Shown here piece by piece: positions 14,671 through 20,897 of a DNA stretch of 20,897 nt. Made by a program: the position numbers and the translations under genes. Numbering within the stretch: the first letter of the stretch is position 1; every line of letters starts with the position of its first letter. The DNA is from Promethearchaeota archaeon. Its GTDB lineage: Archaea > Asgardarchaeota > Lokiarchaeia > Sigynarchaeales > SOKP01. The notes beneath the pieces are model-generated. The model saw nothing but the letters and a program-made list of their open reading frames with translations. It was not told where the DNA came from and did no database searches. Location of the stretch: NCBI GenBank assembly GCA_014729315.1, contig WJKD01000623.1, positions 1 to 20,897 on the forward strand. The letters run 5' to 3'.

Positions 14671-15927
14671 TTGATTAACATAGGGATAATAGGGGCTGGC
14701 ACCCACGGTTGGGATCATTGCATGGGATTTGATAAACTAGATGATGCTCAAGTGGTTGCAGTTGCAGATCCAAATGAAAAAAATCTTGAGACAAGTAAAT
14801 CTGCAATCCAAAGAAGTTCGCCATCATTCATGGCTGATTATGAAGATTTATTACAGATCTCAGAAATTCAAGCTGTTGTCATTGCTACTCCTACATATTT
14901 ACACCCCAGAATAGCGATTGATGCCTTAAAAGCTAAAAAGGACATTTTGTTAGAGAAACCAATTGCTCCAACTATCGAAGAAACAGATAAAATTATAATA
15001 GAACATGGCAAAACGGATCAAATTATTCAAGTTGGCTTGGAATATCGCTATTCCAACTTGTATCGTACAATGGCTCATCTAGTTGAAGATGGAATTTTTG
15101 GAAATGTAATGATGGCTTATTGTAAGGAGTATCGAGATAATTTTCCCAGTCCTTGGTTTTTTGACGAAAATAAGTCAGGTGGAGCTTTATTGGATAAAAA
15201 TGTTCATCATTTTGATATTTTTAATTGGCTGGCTAAATCAGCTCCTAAAAGAGTTTATGCTATGGGAGGACAACATGTAGTTAAATCAGGTCATAAAATT
15301 GATTGTATCTATTCTATGTATCAAGGCAAAGTCCTGGAAAATCCCAACATAGTAGATCACGCTAATGTATTAATAGAATATGAAAATGGAGCGAAAGCGA
15401 ATCTAAGTCTCTGTATGTATGAGCGTCAACCAATTGAAGGATTAGAAATAGGTATAATTGGCGATAATGGAATCTGGGCGTCAACCAAAGAGGACGAAAA
15501 TCTTATCACCAACGGTCATCCTTGGGGAAAGATCAATGAAATTGACGTAGATTATTATTCAGATAACGAGGGTCTTGTACATATAGGAGTTCAAGCAGAA
15601 AGACGAAGTTTCATTGAATGCATAAAAAAAAGAGAGCAACCCTACGCAAATTTGTTAATTGGAAGGCAAGCTTGTTTAATTGCGTTTGCAGCTGAAAAAT
15701 CAATTAAACAAGACCGCGCTGTAGAAATTGCAGAGTATAAAAATCCAAGCGTGGAGGAGATTTTTCAAAAAAAAGGGTATGAATCGATATCTAAAACACC
15801 TCCGACATTTTCTCTTCCAGATTCTCAGGTTATTCCCAAAAAAAAGCAATTTCTAAGATCGAAAAAGAGAGAATTAAAGAAAAAGTTGAAAAAAATAGAA
15901 AAAAAAATAAACGAGTTATCAGAATGA
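14671..15927 (+). CDS. Gfo/Idh/MocA-family NAD(P)-dependent oxidoreductase with a basic coiled-coil tail
   Basis: These enzymes oxidise or reduce sugars, inositols and related compounds; the substrate cannot be read here. The Rossmann motif is GIIGAGTHG (residues 5-13), Glu95-Lys96-Pro97 is the family EKP motif, and GGALLDKNVHHFDIFNWL (170-187) carries the catalytic-type Asp and His. The C-terminal domain ends at about residue 360. A further 35 residues (384-418) are nearly all Lys, Arg and Glu in a coiled-coil pattern, which is unusual for the family. The start is TTG at 14671 with AAGGTG at 14657-14662 as ribosome binding site; an ATG seven bases upstream opens only four codons. A stem-loop overlaps its stop codon. 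Confidence 0.88.
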   Translation: MINIGIIGAGTHGWDHCMGFDKLDDAQVVAVADPNEKNLETSKSAIQRSSPSFMADYEDLLQISEIQAVVIATPTYLHPRIAIDALKAKKDILLEKPIAPTIEETDKIIIEHGKTDQIIQVGLEYRYSNLYRTMAHLVEDGIFGNVMMAYCKEYRDNFPSPWFFDENKSGGALLDKNVHHFDIFNWLAKSAPKRVYAMGGQHVVKSGHKIDCIYSMYQGKVLENPNIVDHANVLIEYENGAKANLSLCMYERQPIEGLEIGIIGDNGIWASTKEDENLITNGHPWGKINEIDVDYYSDNEGLVHIGVQAERRSFIECIKKREQPYANLLIGRQACLIAFAAEKSIKQDRAVEIAEYKNPSVEEIFQKKGYESISKTPPTFSLPDSQVIPKKKQFLRSKKRELKKKLKKIEKKINELSE

Positions 15928-15980
15928 AAAATCTCGTTAGAGTTAAAAGAAGTAAATATACTCATTATCTGAGATTTTTC
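15926..15980 (+). terminator. Inverted repeat at the end of the oxidoreductase gene
   Basis: GAAAAATCTC (15926-15935) and GAGATTTTTC (15971-15980) are perfect 10-base arms around a 35-base loop. The left arm overlaps the TGA stop. A short T-run follows the right arm. It could stabilise or end the mRNA; archaea usually end transcription at T-tracts without hairpins, so the role is uncertain. Confidence 0.4.
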
Positions 15981-16099
15981 GTTTTAAACTCACGACAAAT
16001 AGCGGAATAAAGAAACTATTTAAAAACGAATTTATTTATTATACATAATTGCAAAATTAATAATGGAGAGGAATATTTTCCCCTTAAATAAAAAATAAA

Positions 16100-16333
16100 A
16101 TGTCAAAAAAAATCAATACCTCCAGCCAATTTATTGAATTTTACAAGAAGAAAGGTGATTATCTGGTGGAGCTTTCCAAAAATCATTTATCGAACAAAGA
16201 ATACAAGAAAACCCTTGAATTATTGAACCAAGCTTATGCTATGTATCAGAAAGGAAACTGTGTCGAAGATGCTGAAAAAACAAAACAAAAATTTATTCAA
16301 ATCAAAGAGAAATATTTTAAACCAAAAAGTTAG
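16100..16333 (+). CDS. Small helical protein, TPR-like, 77 aa
   Basis: I do not recognise a named family. The product is all-helical with a helix pair resembling one tetratricopeptide repeat: GDYLVELSKNHLSNKEYKKT followed by LELLNQAYAMYQKG, including an A-x-x-x-Y face. It is probably a small adaptor or a stand-alone helix-turn-helix-turn-helix protein of the cytoplasm. The ATG at 16100 follows an 11-codon frame (16063-16098) that ends one base earlier; that region also has GGAGAGG at 16065-16071, too far away to be the ribosome site of this gene. Its stop codon overlaps the stop of the convergent Mut7-C gene by four bases. Confidence 0.7.
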   Translation: MSKKINTSSQFIEFYKKKGDYLVELSKNHLSNKEYKKTLELLNQAYAMYQKGNCVEDAEKTKQKFIQIKEKYFKPKS

Positions 16334-16848
16334 TCTTCAGACTTTCTCTTAGTCTCGAAATTTAGCTGCTTTTCTATTAATTTATTTAGAATCCTTTCTA
16401 TATGCGAACCTCTCCAAAAAATTCTATTACAATTTTTATTTACGCAACGATAAAATTCATCAAAAGTCTTATAGGTCTCCCCTTTGACTTCGTTTTTAAC
16501 AGATTCTTTATTTTGAACCTTTTTTAATTCTGAATTGCATACCGAACATCTCGAATGAGCAAAGGAAAAGTTATAATTTAAATGGAGTTTATCTTTAAGT
16601 TGTTTTAAATAATTATACACGCCCTCGCCGTCCAAATAAATGCATCTATTTTTTGCTTTCTCGCAAAAAGGATAATCTCGAGTTATTATGATCCTATTGT
16701 CTTTTATAGCGTATTCTAACAATTTGTCGTCTGGAACAGGAGAGATATGAAAATAAGATTCAAGCTCATCAGCGTAAATGGTGTCATACCCAAAAATTCG
16801 GAGAAATCTCGTAAGCTTCCCGAACATAGCATCTGTTAAAAACTTCAT
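16330..16848 (-). CDS. Mut7-C domain protein with zinc ribbon (predicted RNase, PIN-like)
   Basis: Mut7-C (DUF82) is a PIN-like RNase fold first seen at the C-terminus of nematode MUT-7 and common as a stand-alone archaeal protein. The signature is FLTDAMFGKLTRFLRIFGYD (residues 3-22, Asp6), then the acidic PDDKLLEYA (Asp40, Asp41) and RIIITRDYPF (Asp58). A C-terminal zinc ribbon has Cys101, Cys104, Cys135 and Cys140, followed by the characteristic WRGSH (145-149). The length of 172 is normal. It is divergent from the FmdE-family gene across 82 bases, which holds a TATTATATAA that could serve it (about 30 bases from the ATG at 16848). It converges with the small helical gene. Confidence 0.92.
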   Translation of the reverse strand: MKFLTDAMFGKLTRFLRIFGYDTIYADELESYFHISPVPDDKLLEYAIKDNRIIITRDYPFCEKAKNRCIYLDGEGVYNYLKQLKDKLHLNYNFSFAHSRCSVCNSELKKVQNKESVKNEVKGETYKTFDEFYRCVNKNCNRIFWRGSHIERILNKLIEKQLNFETKRKSED

Positions 16849-16900
16849 CTTTCTAAGAATTATAATACAAAATTTATTATATAATGTAATAGTGTTTTTT

Positions 16901-16911
16901 CATAAAATAAT
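16901..16911 (+). promoter_or_regulatory. TATA-like box for the FmdE-family gene
   Basis: CATAAAATAAT is centred about 25 bases before the ATG at 16931, which would place initiation almost at the start codon. This supports 16931 rather than an upstream in-frame start at 16778, which lies inside the opposing Mut7-C gene. Confidence 0.45.
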
Positions 16912-16930
16912 AAATGGGTCTTCAATATTT

Positions 16931-17467
16931 ATGGTAAATGCAGAATCCTTGATGAAAAAGGCGGTCGAATTTCATGGACATACATGTCCGGGAGTAACTA
17001 TCGGTGTTTTAGTAGCTAAATACATTCTCGAACATGGAAACGATTTCTCTGTTGACGAAGAGCTGGTTTCGGTTGTAGAAAACGATAATTGTAGCGTTGA
17101 TGCCCTACAAGCCTTACTTGGCACTACATTTGGAAAAGGAAATCTAATTTTTAAGGATTATGGAAAAAACAACTATACATTTTATAATAGAACTAAAGAA
17201 AAAGCCGTTAAATTGTCTTTAAAATCCGAAAATTTTGGAAATCGAGAGTTGTCCCAAGAGAAAAGAATAAAAAAACTCTTAAATTCAAAACCGAAAGATA
17301 TTTTTAATATAGAAAGGGTTGAGTTTGATCCTCCCCAAAAAGCGCAAATATATGATTCGATTATATGCGATCATTGTGGGGATCCCACTATGAATACAAG
17401 GATAAAAAATCTTCAAGGTAAGAATTTATGCATTCCTTGTTATCGAAAAGTTAAGTCGAATAATTAG
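16931..17467 (+). CDS. FmdE-family protein with C-terminal zinc finger
   Basis: FmdE was named as a subunit linked to formylmethanofuran dehydrogenase, but many members occur without that enzyme and their role is unclear. The N-terminal signature FHGHTCPGVTIGVLVAKY (residues 14-31, with His15, His17, Cys19) and ENDNCSVDALQALLGTTFGK (50-69, Cys54) form the metal-binding core. A zinc finger follows: Cys146 and Cys149 (CDHCGDPTM), Cys167 and Cys170 (CIPC). All key residues are present. From ATG 16931 the protein has 178 residues. An in-frame start at 16778 would add 51 residues copied from the antisense of Mut7-C and is rejected. No other Fmd/Fwd gene is in the window. Confidence 0.9.
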   Translation: MVNAESLMKKAVEFHGHTCPGVTIGVLVAKYILEHGNDFSVDEELVSVVENDNCSVDALQALLGTTFGKGNLIFKDYGKNNYTFYNRTKEKAVKLSLKSENFGNRELSQEKRIKKLLNSKPKDIFNIERVEFDPPQKAQIYDSIICDHCGDPTMNTRIKNLQGKNLCIPCYRKVKSNN

Positions 17468-17568
17468 AATTAGAATATTACTCTTTATGAAGTAAGAATC
17501 GATTCTAGATTTAAAAATTATGAAGTTCGGAGCATTAAAAAATAAAAATTTATTACTTAGATTAGATT

Positions 17569-17592
17569 AGAGTTTATATTAGAGTTTATATT
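17569..17592 (+). repeat. Tandem 12-base repeat with TATA-like core before the GNAT gene
   Basis: AGAGTTTATATT occurs twice head to tail (17569-17580 and 17581-17592). Each unit contains a TATA-like GTTTATAT. Initiation about 25 bases later would fall near 17602-17618, between the two candidate starts of the next gene. Confidence 0.6.
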
Positions 17593-17626
17593 TTCGATGT
17601 TTTTGAGTTTTACAAAACCTCTAAAC

Positions 17627-18070
17627 ATGATAATTCGAGAATTTTCACGGAACGAAATTAATGAAATTACAGATCTTATGCGAAAGCTGTGTTCATTAAA
17701 AGGACAAGAATTTAACGAAAAACGATGGAGAAAAAGTTTAGAAAAACAAATGGAAATAGATACTAATCCAGAGGTTTTAGTTGCTTTTAACAAAAATTCT
17801 GAAGAAGTCGTCGGTATGGCTCATTGTTCTATAAAAACCTCCGATAAAGGATTCCGATTTGGCTATGTTTCGAATCTTATAGTAAAGGAGGAAAAGCGAA
17901 GAACTGGAATTGGAGAGAATTTGATGAGGCATATAATCGACCATTTCAAAAAAAATCATATCCAATCAATTAGATTGGCTTTAAAAAATAATTTAGACGA
18001 AGCTGCGCAAAAACTTTTTATAAAACTAGGTTTTAACGAACAATTTCGAATATACGAGCTTCAGCTATAA
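17627..18070 (+). CDS. GNAT-family N-acetyltransferase
   Basis: GNAT enzymes move an acetyl group from acetyl-CoA to an amine; the substrate is unknown. The fold runs from MIIREFSRNEINEITDLMRK through VVGMAHCSI and FGYVSNLIVKEEKRRTGIGE, where Arg-Arg-Thr-Gly-Ile-Gly is the acetyl-CoA loop (the usual [QR]-x-x-G-x-[GA]). The end has ALKNNLDEAAQKLFIKLGFN, the normal last helix and strand. I prefer ATG 17627 (147 residues), which begins with the usual first strand. ATG 17597 would add an atypical MFLSFTKPLN and lies before the likely transcription start. It is followed after 12 bases by the Clp1-like gene, so both may share an mRNA. Confidence 0.88.
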   Translation: MIIREFSRNEINEITDLMRKLCSLKGQEFNEKRWRKSLEKQMEIDTNPEVLVAFNKNSEEVVGMAHCSIKTSDKGFRFGYVSNLIVKEEKRRTGIGENLMRHIIDHFKKNHIQSIRLALKNNLDEAAQKLFIKLGFNEQFRIYELQL

Positions 18071-18082
18071 TATTAATGAAAT

Positions 18083-19369
18083 TTGCTAATCAAACATATT
18101 ACAAATCAATATAAAGATGATGAAATTCACATGATTAAAGAAATAGAAAAAAACAACACCTTAATAGTAAAAGGTCCCACAAGAGTCAATTTATTAGAAG
18201 GCAAAATAGATGTTTTAGGAAAAAAAATAGAACCTGAGGAAAGTAAAGAAGTAAAAAAAGATACAAAAGATTTTCTTGTTGACGACGAGAGCGTATTGAT
18301 CGTTCCAAGTGGAAATACTTACCCTCTTTTTACCTTAGAAAAGTCAAAATTAGAGATATTTACGTCCACTGAAGATGAAAATTTATTTCTTATCGACGAG
18401 AATTCTATTGTAGACGAATGGATCGAAATTAAGGACGAGCTAATAGAAACTATCAACAAAGGAGAGGTGAGTCCCCTAAAAATAATGGTTTTAGGTATAA
18501 GTTGTGGAAAAACTACATTTTGTAAGTATTTAGCAAACAACTTTCTCGACCAAGGTTTTAAAGGTGCTTATCTTGATTCAGATTTGGGGCAACAGATGTT
18601 CTTTACCACCACCTTAAATATCGGCAGAGTGGAAAACCCGTTACTAACCAATGATGATGTTGAGAGTGAATTTATGGCTTTTGTCGGTTCTACTTATCCG
18701 AAAGGAAATTTAAAATTTATAGTATCTCAATCGTCAAAGGATCTTATTGATGAATATCTCGATGATAATAATGATACAGATTACATTCTTATAGATACTG
18801 ATGGTTGGATAAAAAGCGAAGCTGGAATAATTTACAAGAAGTTTTTCATAAAAACAGTTAATCCGGATGTTTTGGTCATATTTTACGATGAAGAGATTGA
18901 GGAGTTAGAACAAATAGAAGAGATGGCAAAATTAAGAAAAGATAGAATAATTTATCGTATTGAAGAGAAAAACACCTATTACTACGAAAAATCGAAAGAG
19001 GAACGAAGATGGCTCCGACAATCAATAATATCAAAGCGATTTGAAGATTTTATGAAAATCAGTATTCCCCTTGATGATATTAAATTTATTAAAAAGGATT
19101 ACGATGTAGAAGCAGACGAGGTTATTGAGAAGGAAATTCCCGTTGAAGAATTAATAAAACTCCCTTATCACTATGTCATTATCGCCATGCTTGACGAAAA
19201 TTCCGATTTAATTAATATTGGTTTACTTTTCACCATAAACATTGAAAAGAATTATATTCTCATCTTCTCCGACTTAAATTATAAGGAACAAATGAGAATC
19301 AAAAAAATTGCGCTTGGATCCTTGCGACTAAGCACCAAGGGGAACCATCAGGGATATCTTTATTTATAG
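18083..19369 (+). CDS. Polynucleotide 5'-hydroxyl kinase, Clp1/Grc3 family
   Basis: Archaeal and eukaryotic Clp1/Grc3/Nol9 proteins phosphorylate 5'-OH ends of RNA, for example in tRNA and rRNA processing. The N-terminal beta-rich domain (1-130) is followed by the P-loop domain: KIMVLGISCGKTTFCKYL with Lys143 and Thr144, then AYLDSDLGQQ (162-171), the family's D-x-x-G-Q, and ILIDTDGWI (235-243), the Walker B region. The Walker A loop is atypical: L-G-I-S-C-G-K-T-T has only three residues between the Gly pair instead of four. The length of 428 is typical. The start is TTG at 18083 with no clear ribosome site; an ATG seven bases upstream opens an out-of-frame peptide of 12 codons. It follows the GNAT gene by 12 bases. 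Confidence 0.88.
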   Translation: MLIKHITNQYKDDEIHMIKEIEKNNTLIVKGPTRVNLLEGKIDVLGKKIEPEESKEVKKDTKDFLVDDESVLIVPSGNTYPLFTLEKSKLEIFTSTEDENLFLIDENSIVDEWIEIKDELIETINKGEVSPLKIMVLGISCGKTTFCKYLANNFLDQGFKGAYLDSDLGQQMFFTTTLNIGRVENPLLTNDDVESEFMAFVGSTYPKGNLKFIVSQSSKDLIDEYLDDNNDTDYILIDTDGWIKSEAGIIYKKFFIKTVNPDVLVIFYDEEIEELEQIEEMAKLRKDRIIYRIEEKNTYYYEKSKEERRWLRQSIISKRFEDFMKISIPLDDIKFIKKDYDVEADEVIEKEIPVEELIKLPYHYVIIAMLDENSDLINIGLLFTINIEKNYILIFSDLNYKEQMRIKKIALGSLRLSTKGNHQGYLYL

Positions 19370-19628
19370 GGATTGTGTTTTTGCGATGATGTCTCTGATA
19401 AAATCATAGGAAATCATATTTAGGACGGAGAACCTTAAGATTGATTGATGTCAATTGGAATTATTAATGGTATCTAAGATCGTTTTAATTTTTTATAGCG
19501 ATTTAAAACTCAATATCTTTCATAGTATTTGTAAGGTTAACTTTAAAATGGTTTAAATTTAATATCTTGATAAGAATTGAATGATTTGTATACTAATATT
19601 ATTATCATTATCTTTCATTTAGTATTAT

Positions 19629-19634
19629 GGTGAT
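19629..19634 (+). promoter_or_regulatory. Ribosome binding site of the ATP-grasp gene
   Basis: GGTGAT, an exact match to the archaeal anti-Shine-Dalgarno complement, ends six bases before the ATG at 19641 and fixes that start. Confidence 0.7.
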
Positions 19635-19640
19635 ATTTCC

Positions 19641-20897
19641 ATGAGCAACGAGAAAACACTTGTTAAATTCGTCGAATTAATGGCAAAAGAAATTAGCGAC
19701 TCCGACCTTGACTTAGTCAATCTTGGAAAATCTTTAGGTTTGGATCTGGTATTATTTCAAGACCTTAGAAAGTCTCAAGAAGATTCGTTTGTTGATATGA
19801 TCCGAGAGCGAGCCTTAAAAAAGATGGAAATTAACAATGATAATATTTTAAAGGAAATAGACTATTTCTACGCTGGCAGTATAGACTTTATGGTTTGCGA
19901 CGAACCATCGGGCAAAAAATTCTTTTTACTCGAAACAAACGGTGGAAGCAATAGAGGATTGTCTATCCTTACGAAAAAGCAACAATCAATGATATACGAT
20001 GGATATTATGAATCAATACTTCAAGCAATATCTTCTGACAAACGAAAAGATGGAAAAACATTAGTTTTAGTGGGTGTGCCTATTAACGACGGGTTAATTC
20101 ACGAGAAGGTCATAATGATCGAATATTTTAGAAACAAATTGCACGAAAGTAATTATAAGGTTGCAATATTCAATGTAGATAATTTTATTGAAGATTTCGA
20201 TGCGGATATAGCCTTTTTAATCGCTGATTATAAGCAACTCTCTGAAGAATTAGAATATTCAGATAATTGGGTAATTTTTCGAGATTCAGCAAAGGTAAGC
20301 GTGTTGATAGGAGACGGGATTGCGAGACGACTCCATAATGATGATTTTCAAAATCTTATTTTAGAAGATTTTAGAAAAATTAAAACCATTATTGTTAACC
20401 CCGTCTTTAAGATCACAGACGATAAATCTTTAACTTATTTGGCAAGTTATTTTGCAAAAGAACTCCTTGAAAAATACAATTTAAAGTATTTAATGTTTAC
20501 TAAAGCTTTTAATGAAAATGATCTTCTTAAAAAACTTACTCATATAATAGAAAATTACGATAAACCTTTTATAATTAAACCAAATGGTGGTTCAGGTGGA
20601 GCGGGAGTTATTCCTATATCACCTAATGAAGATAGAGCCAATTTAAAGGATATTATCGAGAAGAGCAAAAAGGAATTCTTTGCTAAATTTATGAAAAATA
20701 GAAATCCTTACCCCTATACCATACAAGAAATGGCTCAATTTTGTCTTATTGATTGGAAAAATGGGAAACACACATATGATATCCGAATATATATGGCTCA
20801 AAAAGACGGTAAGATCGTTCCTATCGGAGGTCTCGCAAGAATTGCCCGCGGAAATTACCAAGGCAATCTAGACAAACAAGAATTTGTAGTAAATTTG
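19641..20897 (+). CDS. ATP-grasp-like protein, 3' end outside the window
   Basis: From ATG 19641 the frame is open to the last base, giving 419 residues without a stop. ATP-grasp enzymes join a carboxylate to an amine or thiol through an acyl-phosphate. Visible parts are KPFIIKPNGGSGGAGVIPIS (Lys at about 313, the Gly-rich ATP loop) and a later YDIRIYMAQKDGKIVPIGGL with ARIARGNYQ, matching the usual D-x-R ... aR segment. A separate N-terminal part has FFLLETNGGSNRGLS (Glu at about 98) and a VLVGVPIN strand, which may be a substrate-binding domain. The substrate is not readable. The 271 bases before it hold no gene that I can see. The extent beyond 20897 is unknown. Confidence 0.78.
   Translation, partial: MSNEKTLVKFVELMAKEISDSDLDLVNLGKSLGLDLVLFQDLRKSQEDSFVDMIRERALKKMEINNDNILKEIDYFYAGSIDFMVCDEPSGKKFFLLETNGGSNRGLSILTKKQQSMIYDGYYESILQAISSDKRKDGKTLVLVGVPINDGLIHEKVIMIEYFRNKLHESNYKVAIFNVDNFIEDFDADIAFLIADYKQLSEELEYSDNWVIFRDSAKVSVLIGDGIARRLHNDDFQNLILEDFRKIKTIIVNPVFKITDDKSLTYLASYFAKELLEKYNLKYLMFTKAFNENDLLKKLTHIIENYDKPFIIKPNGGSGGAGVIPISPNEDRANLKDIIEKSKKEFFAKFMKNRNPYPYTIQEMAQFCLIDWKNGKHTYDIRIYMAQKDGKIVPIGGLARIARGNYQGNLDKQEFVVNL

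Noticed and set aside
16063..16098. Eleven-codon leader frame before the small helical protein
   Set aside because: No attenuation-type codon run or paired structure is visible; probably chance.
16778..16930. Upstream in-frame extension of the FmdE-family gene
   Set aside because: It overlaps the 5' end of Mut7-C on the other strand, does not fit the family start, and lies before the likely promoter.
19392..19415. Possible C/D-box sRNA (ATGATGT followed by CTGA)
   Set aside because: The C box is imperfect and the spacing to CTGA leaves no room for a guide sequence.

Overview
The window looks like part of an A+T-rich archaeal chromosome. The best support is archaeal-type RNA polymerase subunit D with its Fe-S domain, ribosomal protein L18e, uL13 and uS9, a Clp1/Grc3-type RNA 5'-kinase, an archaeal Mig-like DNA glycosylase, a Mut7-C protein and an FmdE-family protein. 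Several genes have TATA-like boxes about 20-30 bases before the start codon, as expected for leaderless archaeal mRNAs. A decayed leucine-rich-repeat (LRR) gene carries a tail motif that I recall from Lokiarchaeota-type Asgard LRR proteins, so an Asgard archaeon is my best guess. This is inferred from memory of families, not from a search. I found no tRNA, rRNA, CRISPR array or intact insertion sequence.

Layout: positions 1-1380 hold the end of a coiled-coil protein gene and a Mig/MutY-type glycosylase. Positions 1571-6732 are the accessory region. It is bounded by two direct copies of the promoter and first 36 codons of glyA, 177 bp each, with 17 mismatches by hand count. The left copy is a dead fragment and the right copy is the full serine hydroxymethyltransferase gene. 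Between them, in order, are a G+C-richer LRR pseudogene with several stops and a frameshift; an A+T-rich minus-strand four-gene operon (a small wHTH/SocA-like protein, a PIN-domain nuclease, a PD-(D/E)XK-like protein and an unknown 391-residue protein); a G+C-richer 3' gene relic followed by a T-rich terminator; and about 700 bp with only gene debris.

From 6624 onward the genes are housekeeping: glyA, then rpoD-L18e-L13-S9, a GapN-type aldehyde dehydrogenase, aroA and aroC (divergently transcribed, both shikimate pathway), a Gfo/Idh/MocA oxidoreductase, a small helical protein, Mut7-C and FmdE (divergent), a GNAT acetyltransferase, a Clp1-like kinase and an ATP-grasp protein cut by the right edge.

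The most novel candidate is the four-gene operon at 2820-5573. It pairs a regulator- or antitoxin-like protein with two probable nucleases and an orphan protein, and it sits in an island marked by a diverged duplicate of the glyA 5' end. It could be a toxin-antitoxin or defence module, but that role is inferred from domain types and context only.
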